Part shown: piece after piece, positions 16,481 to 24,572 of the stretch
Layout of the letters: every line of letters starts with the position of its first letter
Position numbering within the stretch: position 1 is the first letter of the stretch
Origin: an uncultured Clostridia bacterium
GTDB taxonomy: Bacteria > Bacillota > Clostridia > Oscillospirales > Butyricicoccaceae
DNA length: 63,017 bases
Reading direction: 5' to 3'
NCBI GenBank assembly: GCA_944375715.1
Contig: CALWAP010000007.1
Location: 1-63,017 of the forward strand
Notes under the pieces: generated by a model
The model's database searches: none
What the model saw: the letters and a program-made list of their open reading frames with translations, nothing else
What the model was told of the DNA's origin: nothing
Made by a program: the position numbers and the translations under genes

Positions 16481-16633
16481 TTAAAGCTTGTCGGTCATAT
16501 GCTCCATGGCTTTCATAGCCTTGTTGGCCCTGCTTCTTACACTGTTTTTATTCATACCCTTGGCCGCCGCAGCAGCCCCGGCCGTCAGGGCCGCACCGGC
16601 GGCCATGGCCATAATCACGCTTGACGCTTTCAT
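16481..16633 (-). CDS. 50-residue alanine-rich small protein
   Basis: ATG 16633 after CGGAGGTG. N-terminal half is a hydrophobic Ala/Gly/Met stretch (VIMAMAAGAALTAGAAAA, about 6-24) that could span or peripherally bind the membrane; the C-terminal half is basic and Met-rich (NKNSVRSRANKAMKAMEHMTDKL, shown in part). Small Met/Ala-rich proteins of this look are common but uncharacterised in clostridia. Probably co-transcribed with the 47-residue gene 29 bases upstream. Confidence 0.65.
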   Translation of the reverse strand: MKASSVIMAMAAGAALTAGAAAAAKGMNKNSVRSRANKAMKAMEHMTDKL

Positions 16634-16662
16634 TTTAAAGTGCACCTCCGTTTAATTTGAAA

Positions 16663-16806
16663 TTACTGACTGTGTTCTTCCCGCCACTTTATCTCATCCC
16701 TCAGGCTTTCCTCAGAAGCCAGGGGAGCGCGGGTATCCCTCCGCCTTTTGTCGGCCCTCATGCCCGCAGGCGGAATGGGATTCAAGGCTTTCTTTTTCTT
16801 TTTCAA
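16663..16806 (-). CDS. 47-residue highly charged small protein
   Basis: TTG 16806 lies seven bases after GGGAGGCG. The N-terminus is a poly-Lys run, the middle is Arg-rich (RADKRRRDTR) and the end is acidic/basic mixed (DEIKWREEHSQ). No hydrophobic segment, so cytoplasmic and possibly nucleic-acid-binding, an inference from charge. Divergent from prfA, whose promoter overlaps its ribosome-site region. Confidence 0.55.
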   Translation of the reverse strand: MKKKKKALNPIPPAGMRADKRRRDTRAPLASEESLRDEIKWREEHSQ

Positions 16807-16823
16807 ATCGTTTCGCCTCCCAT

Positions 16824-16852
16824 TTGAAATTTTGCCCGCTAAGTGGTATAAT
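16824..16852 (+). promoter_or_regulatory. Promoter of prfA
   Basis: TTGAAA (16824-16829), 17-base spacer, TATAAT (16847-16852), 40 bases before the prfA start. Confidence 0.8.
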
Positions 16853-16892
16853 ATTATGACTTGTCAGACAATAATCTTGGTGAGGTTTAAAT

Positions 16893-17957
16893 ATGTTTGA
16901 AAAATTGGCAGAAGTTGAAAAAAGGCTGGAGGAGATAGAAACAGAGCTCCAGCGCAGCGACCTTTACAGCGACCCCAAAAAGGCCGCCGAGCTTTTAAAA
17001 GAACAAAAGGAGCTTACCCCCGTGGTAGAAGCCTTTCGCAGGTACAAAAAGGCGCAAAGCGCCCTGGAACAGGCAAAAGAGCTGATGCACGACGACGACC
17101 CCGAAATGAGGGAGATGGCGTCGATGGAGTTGGAAAGCGCCAAGGAAGAAATGGAAAGAATTGAAAACGAGCTGAAGATCCTGCTTATCCCCAAAGATGT
17201 GAACGACGACAAAAACGTCATCGTCGAAATAAGGGGCGGAGTCGGCGGCGACGAAGCTGCCCTTTTCGCAGCCGACCTTTTCCGCATGTATTCGATGTAC
17301 GCCGAAAAAAAGCGTTTTTCGGTGGAAATCAACAATATCAACGAAACTGAAATAGGCGGCATAAAGGAAATAAGCTTTATGGTCGAGGGTAAGGGGGCCT
17401 GGTCGCGCTTCAAATTTGAAAGCGGCGCCCACAGGGTCCAGAGGGTGCCCGAAACCGAAAGCTCGGGCAGGATACACACCTCAGCCGTCACCGTGGCCGT
17501 TTTGCCCGAGGCCGAGGAGGTAGAAATAGAAATCAACCCGGCCGACCTTCAGATAGACACCTACCGCTCGGGCGGCGCCGGCGGCCAGCATGTCAACAAG
17601 ACTGAGTCGGCCATAAGGATAACCCATATACCCACGGGCGTCGTCGTCGAATGCCAAGATGAACGTTCGCAGTACAAGAACAAGGACAGGGCCATGAAAA
17701 TACTCCGCTCCAAGCTTTATGAGGCCAAGCAGCGGGAGCTGGATGCAGAAAGGGCCGGCGAACGGCGCTCACAGGTTGGCACCGGCGACCGTTCGGAGCG
17801 CATAAGGACATACAACTATCCCCAGGGCAGAGTGACCGACCACCGCATCGGCCTGACACTGCACAAACTCGACCAGATAATGGACGGAGACCTGGACGAA
17901 CTTATAGACGCCCTGACAGCTGCCGACCAGGCCGAAAAGCTAAAGGGGCAGGAATGA
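16893..17957 (+). CDS. prfA: Peptide chain release factor 1
   Basis: 354 residues, normal RF1 length. GGQ is at residues 230-232 within [16 protein letters not shown], the loop that triggers peptidyl-tRNA hydrolysis and is methylated on Gln by PrmC. The anticodon-like PxT region lies before it ([16 protein letters not shown]). Recognises UAA and UAG stops. In many Firmicutes prmC follows; here the next gene is a Sua5-CoaE fusion, so prmC has moved. Start ATG 16893; the upstream GGTGAGG-like site is moderate. Confidence 0.98.
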   Translation: MFEKLAEVEKRLEEIETELQRSDLYSDPKKAAELLKEQKELTPVVEAFRRYKKAQSALEQAKELMHDDDPEMREMASMELESAKEEMERIENELKILLIPKDVNDDKNVIVEIRGGVGGDEAALFAADLFRMYSMYAEKKRFSVEINNINETEIGGIKEISFMVEGKGAWSRFKFESGAHRVQRVPETESSGRIHTSAVTVAVLPEAEEVEIEINPADLQIDTYRSGGAGGQHVNKTESAIRITHIPTGVVVECQDERSQYKNKDRAMKILRSKLYEAKQRELDAERAGERRSQVGTGDRSERIRTYNYPQGRVTDHRIGLTLHKLDQIMDGDLDELIDALTAADQAEKLKGQE

Positions 17958-17991
17958 TCCCTTTTAAGATTTAAGAAAGGAGGGTTTTTAA

Positions 17992-19608
17992 ATGGAAACG
18001 CTGCTTCTTGCCCCATCGGAAGAATCTCTTGACAAGGCGGCACGGCTGCTGCTTGAGGGGCAGGTGGTGGGCATCCCCACCGAAACGGTGTATGGTCTTG
18101 CGGCCGACGCTTTCAATCCACAGGCTGTGGAAAAAATCTTCAGGGCAAAGGGCCGACCCCAGGACAACCCTCTTATCGTCCATATATCAGACATAAGCCA
18201 GCTCGAGCTTGTGGCCGAAAGGGTGCCGAAAGCCGCTTTAAAGCTGGCTGCGGCCTTCTGGCCCGGCCCTTTGACCATGATAATGAAAAAGAGCCAAAAC
18301 ATACCCGATATCGTTTCGGCAGGGCTTGACACGGTGGGCATACGCATGCCTCTTCACAAAGCGGCCAGGGAAATAATTTCCAAAAGCCGCCCGCTGGCTG
18401 CGCCGTCGGCCAACACATCGGGCAAGCCATCCCCCACCGAGGCCATGCATGTCTTTGAGGACATGCACGGCAAGATACCACTTATAATAGACGGTGGCGC
18501 CTGCTCTGTCGGCGTCGAGTCTACAGTGGTCGATATGACGGGGGAGATCCCCAGGGTCTTAAGGCCGGGAGCCGTAACCGAAGAAATGATAGCCGAGGTC
18601 TTAGGCGCGGCCGAAACCGATGAAGCCACAAAAAAAGGCCTGGCCAAAGGCCAGACGGCCCGCTCCCCCGGCATGAAATACCGCCACTACGCCCCCAAGG
18701 CGCCCGTTGTCCTTTACGAAGGGGCGCCCGAGGACACATTCAAAGCGATATCCGAAAACGCCCTGCCCCAAGAGGGAGTCATATGCTTTGACGAATATAT
18801 CGGATATTTTGATGATATGCAGGCTCTTTCCCTGGGGCCTTCATGGGATCATCACAGCCATGACAGGCATGTCTTTTCACATTTAAGGCATTTCGATTCA
18901 ACAGATGTTGCCAAAATACATGTCCAATGCCCCAGGGAGTTCGGCGGCGGCGAGGGCTCGGCCAACCGTTTAAGAAGGGCGGCCGGCTTCAACTGCGTTA
19001 TATGCTCTTCAAAAACGGTAGCCGGCATAACGGGGCCCTCAGGCGGCGGCAAGAGCGCATTCTGCCGCAATATCCTTTCCCTTTTTCCGGGCAATATCCT
19101 TTATATAGATGCGGATGAGGTCTACCACCGGCTTTTAAGCGATCCTCTTGGCTGTCTTTCACAAAAGATCCTGGAAAGCTTCCCCGAGGCCCGGCAGGAC
19201 GGCAGGCTGCAAAGAGGGCTTCTGGCCCAGGTAGTATTCAGGTCGAAAGCACGGCTGGAGCTGCTGAACAAAATCGCCCACAAAGCCGTTTTGGAGGAGA
19301 TACGAAGGCTGATGGAAGAAAGCAGCCGTCCCGTGGTTCTTCTGGATGTGCCCCTTCTTTTTGAAAGCGGCCTTGACCGCATATGCACCATTACTGCGGG
19401 CATAATATCGGAAAAGGAACAAAGGCTGAAACGAGTGCTTTCAAGAGACAATATTTCCGAAAGCGATGCCCTTATGCGCTTTGAAAACCAGCCCGACGCC
19501 GCTTTTTATGAGCAGAGATGCGATATCATCGTCAAAAACGACGGCGATGAAGACGGGCTTTTGGGAAAATCGAAGGCTTTTGCCGAAAAATACCTGACGG
19601 TCAAATAA
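17992..19608 (+). CDS. Fusion: threonylcarbamoyl-AMP synthase (Sua5) - dephospho-CoA kinase (CoaE)
   Basis: 538 residues in one uninterrupted frame, ATG 17992 after AAAGGAGGG. Residues 1-200 are the YrdC domain (K53-x-R55 in RAKGRPQDNPL, S139-A-N141), which makes threonylcarbamoyl-AMP from Thr, bicarbonate and ATP for t6A at position 37 of ANN-decoding tRNAs. Residues 225-335 are the Sua5 C-terminal domain, ending in the usual ANRLRRAAG. Directly after it, residues 342-538 are a CoaE-type kinase: Walker A GPSGGGKS (348-355), DADEVYHRLL (about 373), LDVPLLFESG (451-460) and RVLSRDNISESDALMRFENQ-type lid. CoaE phosphorylates dephospho-CoA in the last step of CoA synthesis. Both halves look intact. 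Confidence 0.92.
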   Translation: METLLLAPSEESLDKAARLLLEGQVVGIPTETVYGLAADAFNPQAVEKIFRAKGRPQDNPLIVHISDISQLELVAERVPKAALKLAAAFWPGPLTMIMKKSQNIPDIVSAGLDTVGIRMPLHKAAREIISKSRPLAAPSANTSGKPSPTEAMHVFEDMHGKIPLIIDGGACSVGVESTVVDMTGEIPRVLRPGAVTEEMIAEVLGAAETDEATKKGLAKGQTARSPGMKYRHYAPKAPVVLYEGAPEDTFKAISENALPQEGVICFDEYIGYFDDMQALSLGPSWDHHSHDRHVFSHLRHFDSTDVAKIHVQCPREFGGGEGSANRLRRAAGFNCVICSSKTVAGITGPSGGGKSAFCRNILSLFPGNILYIDADEVYHRLLSDPLGCLSQKILESFPEARQDGRLQRGLLAQVVFRSKARLELLNKIAHKAVLEEIRRLMEESSRPVVLLDVPLLFESGLDRICTITAGIISEKEQRLKRVLSRDNISESDALMRFENQPDAAFYEQRCDIIVKNDGDEDGLLGKSKAFAEKYLTVK

Positions 19609-19628
19609 ATTACATACATACGTTCATG

Positions 19629-19655
19629 CCCCCGGGAGAAAATATCTCCCGGGGG
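19629..19655 (+). terminator. Strong hairpin between sua5-coaE and tepA
   Basis: Perfect 11-bp stem CCCCCGGGAGA / TCTCCCGGGGG, loop AAATA, followed by TGTTGTTTTG. The T-tract is interrupted, so it may be a weak terminator. Its 3' arm contains the GGGGG(TG) that would serve as ribosome site of the next gene. Confidence 0.7.
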
Positions 19656-19662
19656 TGTTGTT

Positions 19663-20328
19663 TTGTCTGACGACCCTTATAACGAAAAAGAACCGGTCCC
19701 CGAAGAAGGGACCCGCCTGGGACGGCTTCACTGTCTGACCATCATAGGCCAGATAGAAGGGCACATGGAGCTGGGCGGCCATACCAAAACCACCAAATAT
19801 GAGCATGTCCTGCCGCTGCTGACATCCATAGAGGAAGACCCGGAAACAGACGGGCTTCTGATACTGCTCAACACGGTGGGCGGCGATGTGGAGGCCGGGC
19901 TTGCCATAGCCGAGCTTATATCGGGAATGAGCAAGCCCACCGTTTCGCTGGTTCTGGGAGGAGGGCACTCGATCGGCGTGCCCCTTGCCGTATCGGCAAA
20001 GCGCAGCTTTATAGCCCCCACGGCTTCCATGACCCTGCACCCCGTCAGGCTCTCGGGTACGGTGATGGCTATTCCCCAGACTATGGAATACTTCCGCCGC
20101 ACCGAGGAACGCGTCATAGGCTTCATATGTTCCCAAAGCCGCATAAAACCCGAAAAACTGCGGGAACTGATGCGGAACACCGACCAGCTTCTGGGCGATG
20201 CGGGAACGGTCCTTTACGGCAGCGAAGCTGTGGAGCTGGGCCTTTGCGACAGCGTTGGGGGCCTTAAAGAGGCGCTGGGCTGCCTCAGGCAAATGATACA
20301 GGAGGGAAGAAATGGAAAGGCCTTTTGA
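19663..20328 (+). CDS. tepA: TepA-like ClpP-fold serine protease
   Basis: 221 residues from TTG 19663. Clp-protease fold: LLILLNTVGGDVEAGLAIAE, the catalytic Ser S103 in LGGGHSIGVPLA and His H126 in MTLHPVRLSG. It matches TepA/YmfB of Bacillus, a ClpP relative that degrades small secreted signal-peptide-like or spore-stored proteins. The ribosome site (GGGGGTG, 19651-19657) is partly buried in the preceding hairpin. The C-terminus overlaps the next gene by 17 bases. Confidence 0.88.
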   Translation: MSDDPYNEKEPVPEEGTRLGRLHCLTIIGQIEGHMELGGHTKTTKYEHVLPLLTSIEEDPETDGLLILLNTVGGDVEAGLAIAELISGMSKPTVSLVLGGGHSIGVPLAVSAKRSFIAPTASMTLHPVRLSGTVMAIPQTMEYFRRTEERVIGFICSQSRIKPEKLRELMRNTDQLLGDAGTVLYGSEAVELGLCDSVGGLKEALGCLRQMIQEGRNGKAF

Positions 20329-20494
20329 GTATTTCCCCGGTGTCAGCGACCTTTTTGTTTCCGACACCTTTTATTTCCCCATGGCCTTTATAGGCCGAGA
20401 CCGCCTGCGCCCCGGCTATGCCGCAGGCCAGAGCCGTCTTCTGAACAGCCTTTACACCACCAATTTCGAATACTGTTCGGCACTTTATATGTAA
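20312..20494 (+). CDS. Hypothetical 60-residue protein coupled to tepA
   Basis: ATG 20312 follows GGAGGGAAGAA, a good ribosome site inside the end of tepA. Aromatic-rich (Phe/Tyr 13 of 60), no clear membrane helix. In Bacillus tepA is followed by the small gene ylzJ, but I see no clear similarity to YlzJ. Unknown function. Confidence 0.65.
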   Translation: MERPFEYFPGVSDLFVSDTFYFPMAFIGRDRLRPGYAAGQSRLLNSLYTTNFEYCSALYM

Positions 20495-20505
20495 CGGTGA
20501 AGGCA

Positions 20506-20530
20506 GCCGCCCGAAAGGGCGGCTTTTTTT
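20506..20530 (+). terminator. Terminator after the tepA pair
   Basis: GCCGCCC GAAA GGGCGGC followed by seven T. Confidence 0.92.
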
Positions 20531-20535
20531 ATCGG

Positions 20536-20564
20536 TTGCCAAACACAGGCAAACATACTATAAT
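20536..20564 (+). promoter_or_regulatory. Promoter of the amidohydrolase-racemase operon
   Basis: TTGCCA (20536-20541), 17-base spacer, TATAAT (20559-20564). Confidence 0.8.
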
Positions 20565-20618
20565 TAGCCTATGATTACCAATGGGCCCTGCGCCCTATAT
20601 AAAAGGAGCTGACATATC

Positions 20619-21791
20619 TTGAAAAAACTTTTCAAAAACGCCAATGTGGTAGATGTCATAAAAAAGGAAACATACATGGCCGACATCCTTACCGAAAACG
20701 GCATCATAATCCAGATAGGCGACCTTAAGGGTCTTCCATCAAATATCCGAACGCTGGATCTTCACGGCCGCACCCTTATGCCGGGGCTTTTCAACTGCCA
20801 TGTGCATATAACCTCCAACCCCGACCCCAGAGCGCAGAAGCCCACCTCCCAGGCAGCGCTGACCATCCAGGCCATAAACAACCTGGCTCTGCATTTAAGC
20901 TCGGGCGTTACATATGTAAGAGATGTGGGCTCGGCGGACTTCATCGATATAGAGCTCCGTGAAGCTGTAAATGACGGAAGGGTCCAGGGACCTGACATGC
21001 AGGTATCGGGCAGGTGCATCTGCATGACGGGCGGCCACGGCTGGAATACGGGCCGTCAGGCCGACGGTGCCGATGAATGCCGCAAGGCCGCAAGGGAAAT
21101 GCTCAGGGCCGGCGCCGATTGGATAAAGGTCATGGCAACAGGCGGCGTAATGACAAAGGGCGTTGAACCGGGGGCAGAGCAGCTTTCAGTGGAGGAGATG
21201 ACGGCCATAGCCGAAGAGGCCCACAAGAAGGGCGTCAGGGTCTGCACCCATGCCCAGGGCAACACAGGCATCAAGAATGCCCTTAAAGCCGGAATTGACT
21301 GCATAGAACACGGCATATATCTTGACGATGAGTCGATAGGCACCATGCTCAAGCAGGGTTCCTGGCTGGTCCCCACCCTGTGCGCCCCCCACTTCATACT
21401 CAAGCACGGCGTCAAGGACGGTGTGCCCGAATACGCAGTAAAAAAGACCGAGATAGTCCATGATGCCCATTTTGCCTCCTTCCAGAAGGCGTACAAGGCC
21501 GGGGTCAAATGCGCCTGCGGCACCGACGCCGGCACGCCCTATAACCCTCACAACGGCACACCCAACGAGCTTATCCTGATGGTTAAATCCGGCCTTACGC
21601 CGATGCAGGCCATCGAAACGGCCACCATCAATTCGGCAAAGCTCCTTAATGTCAGTGACAGCCTGGGCTCTGTCGAGGTAGGCAAAAAGGCCCATTTTGC
21701 CATTTTTGACGGCGATCCTTCCAAGGACATAAACGACATACTCAAATGCCGCATGACTGTCAAAAACGGTGAGGTAGTTTATAAAAAGTAA
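20619..21791 (+). CDS. Metal-dependent amidohydrolase (imidazolonepropionase/Xaa-dipeptidase-like)
   Basis: 390 residues from TTG 20619 after AAAGGAG. Amidohydrolase-superfamily marks: N-terminal beta sandwich, NCHVHITS metal motif, Lys in WIKVMATGGV (candidate carboxylated lysine), His in CTHAQGN and EHGIYLD, and the Asp of CGTDAGTPYNPHN. Closest in look to cytoplasmic enzymes that split acyl- or Xaa-linked dipeptides, or imidazolonepropionase-like proteins. It forms an operon with an Asp/Glu racemase-family gene 11 bases downstream, which suggests use on amino-acid conjugates, possibly of D-isomers. Confidence 0.88.
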   Translation: MKKLFKNANVVDVIKKETYMADILTENGIIIQIGDLKGLPSNIRTLDLHGRTLMPGLFNCHVHITSNPDPRAQKPTSQAALTIQAINNLALHLSSGVTYVRDVGSADFIDIELREAVNDGRVQGPDMQVSGRCICMTGGHGWNTGRQADGADECRKAAREMLRAGADWIKVMATGGVMTKGVEPGAEQLSVEEMTAIAEEAHKKGVRVCTHAQGNTGIKNALKAGIDCIEHGIYLDDESIGTMLKQGSWLVPTLCAPHFILKHGVKDGVPEYAVKKTEIVHDAHFASFQKAYKAGVKCACGTDAGTPYNPHNGTPNELILMVKSGLTPMQAIETATINSAKLLNVSDSLGSVEVGKKAHFAIFDGDPSKDINDILKCRMTVKNGEVVYKK

Positions 21792-21802
21792 GGGGTATCT
21801 TT

Positions 21803-22489
21803 ATGGAAAAGATCCTGGGGATACTTGGCGGCATGGGGCCCATGGCGACAGCCGATCTTTTTACAAAAATAACCGCCATGACAAAGGCAAGCTGTGACAA
21901 CGACCATTTAAGGGTTCTCATAGACAGCAACGCCAAGATACCTGACCGCACAAACGCCATACTTTATGGGGGCGAAAGCCCCCTGCCTTATATGCTTGAC
22001 TCGGCGCTGAGGCTGGAAAGCATGGGGGCGCAGTGCCTGATAATGCCCTGCAACACGGCCCATTTTTATATAAACGAACTTCAAAAAGCCGTAGCCGTAC
22101 CTTTCATAAACATGATAGAGGAAACAGCCAAGGCGGTGCCGGAAGGCTGCCGCCCCGCCCTGCTGGCCACCTCGGGCACCATCAAAACGGGCCTTTACTC
22201 AAACGCACTGAAAAAGCGCGGCTTTGACCTCATTGTCCCCGACGAAAGCCACCATATGCTTTACATGGCGGCCATACATGACATAAAGGGTGGCAGGGTG
22301 CCCGACAGAGGGAGCTTTCTTATGCTGCTTAAGTGGCTCAAGCAGAAAGGGGCAGACACCTTTATCCTGGGCTGTACCGAAATACCTCTGGCTTTTCAGT
22401 GGCTGGAAATTGACGAACCATATGTCGACGCCACAATGGTTTTGGCCCGATCAGCTATCACCTTCTGCGGCAAAGAGATCAGGGAATAA
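21803..22489 (+). CDS. Aspartate/glutamate racemase family protein
   Basis: 228 residues. LGGMGPMATADLF at the start, and the paired catalytic cysteines C83 (MPCNTAH) and C191 (LGCTEIPL) identify a cofactor-independent two-Cys racemase of the RacD/YgeA type. It interconverts L- and D-aspartate or glutamate, or a related amino acid. ATG 21803 follows AAGGGG. Co-transcribed with the amidohydrolase upstream. Confidence 0.9.
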   Translation: MEKILGILGGMGPMATADLFTKITAMTKASCDNDHLRVLIDSNAKIPDRTNAILYGGESPLPYMLDSALRLESMGAQCLIMPCNTAHFYINELQKAVAVPFINMIEETAKAVPEGCRPALLATSGTIKTGLYSNALKKRGFDLIVPDESHHMLYMAAIHDIKGGRVPDRGSFLMLLKWLKQKGADTFILGCTEIPLAFQWLEIDEPYVDATMVLARSAITFCGKEIRE

Positions 22490-22498
22490 AAAAAGGTA

Positions 22499-22527
22499 TT
22501 GACTTTTTTCAAAAAGGGTAATATCAT
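22499..22527 (+). promoter_or_regulatory. Promoter of the T-box leader
   Basis: TTGACT (22499-22504), 17-base spacer, TATCAT (22522-22527). Confidence 0.65.
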
Positions 22528-22534
22528 TTGTTTT

Positions 22535-22829
22535 ATAAAGCAGCATGATAAAGAATAACCGCTGAATGGAAATAGTAGCTTTGAACACGGTGTTCAAGAG
22601 AGCCGCGCATGGTGGGATGCGGCAGCACACGGTCAATGTGAATGGATCCATGAGGGCAGCAGGAAAACGCCTTTTGCGTGAGTAATGGCTGACGGGAGCT
22701 CCGCCCGTTATCAAGGGAGAGTATATGACAGTATACTTATAAAGGCGGGCGCTTTAAGCGTCAAATTGGGTGGTACCGCAGAAGTTTTCAAGGCTTTTGT
22801 CCCTTTATCGGGGACAAAAGCCTTTTTTG
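22535..22829 (+). promoter_or_regulatory. T-box riboswitch, probable tryptophan (UGG) specifier
   Basis: Stem I has the S-turn halves AGTA (22574-22577) and GAA (22640-22642), and the AGAGAG ... GGTG distal signature. The codon right after GAA is TGG (22643-22645), followed by a purine, the usual specifier place. The T-box core GGGTGGTACCGCA lies at 22768-22780; its UGGU bulge can pair with the GCCA end of tRNA-Trp (one G-U). A terminator follows: AAGGCTTTTGTCCC / GGGACAAAAGCCTT (22790-22824) plus T6. Uncharged tRNA should favour the antiterminator and turn on the downstream gene. The T-box call is firm; the Trp assignment is likely but not certain. Confidence 0.9.
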
Positions 22830-22890
22830 TTTCCGCCCAAGTCTTAAAAGCGGTTCTTTGGGAGGCTGCATTCCAAAGGAGGAACCATTT

Positions 22891-24420
22891 ATGAGAAAGT
22901 TAAAAAAAATTCTGTGCGCCCTCTGCGCGGCTCTTTTCATCATCCTGCCGGCATGCGGGTCCCAGGGGGAGAGAGCCGAAAACGTTGCTTTGAAAAAAGA
23001 CGGCAGCCTGCACATCGCCATTGAAAGCGATGTACAGACCCTTCACCCCTTTGACCATTCCTCAGTTGTATGCTCATACATGAACCAGATGACCTTTTCC
23101 AAGCTTTTTATAACCGATCCCGAGACCTTAAAGCCTGTCCCTGAGCTGGTAGAAAGCTACGGCTGCTCGGACAATGGCCTTACATGGAGCTTCAAACTCA
23201 AAGAAGGCGTCCTGTTCCATAACGGTCAGGAGCTTACGGCCGCCGACGCCGTGGCTTCCTTAAACTATGCCTCCACCTTTGCCTACTGCAAAAGGTACAC
23301 ATCCTTCATAAAATCCCTTGAGCAGACGGGCAGATACACTTTCAAGATAGAAACCCACAAGCCCTATGCCCTGACCCTTTACGATCTCAGCGCCAACAGC
23401 GCCTGCGTGCTGCCCGCCGAGCTTATAGCCCAGGGACATGATTTCGCTCAGGAACCCGTGGGGTGCGGGCCATATATATTAAAGGAAAGAGTATTAGGGG
23501 ACAGCATAACCTTTGAGCGGTTCGATTCCTATTTTGACCAATCCAACCCTGATCCCATAAAGGAGATAACCTGGAGGGTGATACCCGAAGGCTCTTCCCG
23601 CACAATAGCGCTGGAAACAAAAGAGGTCGGACTTGTCATGGACGTGGCCCAGGGCGACGTTCAAAGACTCATGGACACAAACGGCATAACCGTCCTTACC
23701 GAAAAGGGTACAAGGATAAATTTCATGTCGATGAACAGCCAAAAGGCCCCCTTTGACGACATAAACTTCCGCAAGGGGATATGCTCGGCCGTCGACAGGG
23801 AGGCTTTGTGCAGTGTGGCCACATCAGACACGGGAATGCCCGCCTGTTCTCCTAACCCTTCGGTCTACGATGGCGCCACCGACGAGCTGACTTGCCCCTA
23901 CGACCCGGAAAAGGCGGCGGAATATTTCAGCCTTTCCTCCTATGACCCCGAGGGTATGGAGATAACCTGCCTTTGTTATTCCGACGAGACCAGACGGTCG
24001 GCCGAGGTGATACAGGCCTATCTTTCGGAGTTTGGGATAAACCTGAAGATAGAAACCATGGACTTTGCGGCTTTTCTGAGTCTTATGCTCGATGGAAACT
24101 ATCAGTGCGCCGTAGCGGGATACAGCTCGAGCAACATGCTGACATATATGAAGGGGCTGTGGCATTCGGGCTCCATCGGGGCTTCCAATTCGTCACGGGT
24201 AAGCGATGACGTGCTTGACGGAATGATAGAAAGAGCCGAAACTCTGACAGATGAGGCAGAACTGATCCCGGCCCTTCGCGAGATCTGTCTTTACACCAAC
24301 GACCTTTCCCTGCTGCTTCCTCTTTATACCTCGGGCGTTGTGCGCGCCTTTGACTCGGGTCTCAAGGGGGTTGAAGCCTGTCCGACGGGATATGTAGCCT
24401 TCCAGGATCTTCATTATTGA
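22891..24420 (+). CDS. T-box-controlled peptide-binding lipoprotein (SBP family 5)
   Basis: 509 residues from ATG 22891, after AAAGGAGG. Signal peptide with lipobox LPAC (Cys about residue 21), then the family-5 fold: TFSKLF, LKEGVLFHNGQELTAADAV-type motif (about 105-120), QEPVGCGPYIL (about 185-195) and a C-terminal lobe ending in VAFQDLHY. It binds oligopeptides or similar solutes outside the cell. No permease or ATPase gene is adjacent, so it must feed a transporter encoded elsewhere. T-box control implies induction when a specific tRNA, probably tRNA-Trp, is uncharged. Confidence 0.92.
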   Translation: MRKLKKILCALCAALFIILPACGSQGERAENVALKKDGSLHIAIESDVQTLHPFDHSSVVCSYMNQMTFSKLFITDPETLKPVPELVESYGCSDNGLTWSFKLKEGVLFHNGQELTAADAVASLNYASTFAYCKRYTSFIKSLEQTGRYTFKIETHKPYALTLYDLSANSACVLPAELIAQGHDFAQEPVGCGPYILKERVLGDSITFERFDSYFDQSNPDPIKEITWRVIPEGSSRTIALETKEVGLVMDVAQGDVQRLMDTNGITVLTEKGTRINFMSMNSQKAPFDDINFRKGICSAVDREALCSVATSDTGMPACSPNPSVYDGATDELTCPYDPEKAAEYFSLSSYDPEGMEITCLCYSDETRRSAEVIQAYLSEFGINLKIETMDFAAFLSLMLDGNYQCAVAGYSSSNMLTYMKGLWHSGSIGASNSSRVSDDVLDGMIERAETLTDEAELIPALREICLYTNDLSLLLPLYTSGVVRAFDSGLKGVEACPTGYVAFQDLHY

Positions 24421-24427
24421 TATAATT

Positions 24428-24460
24428 AAAAAGGCAGTCCTTCCCAGGGCTGCCTTTTTT
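24428..24460 (+). terminator. Terminator after the T-box-controlled gene
   Basis: GGCAGTCC / GGGCTGCC stem (one G-T), A5 before and T6 after. Confidence 0.85.
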
Positions 24461-24494
24461 ATGCAAAATCATAGAAAAAATCAACAATATGTAT

Positions 24495-24522
24495 TTGCTT
24501 TTTCTCCGCTTTTTAGTATAAT
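24495..24522 (+). promoter_or_regulatory. Promoter of the WYL regulator gene
   Basis: TTGCTT (24495-24500), 16-base spacer, TATAAT (24517-24522). Confidence 0.7.
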
Positions 24523-24572
24523 GACATATATTACAAAAGTATATCCCGTGATACGCGCAAGGAGGCGATATT

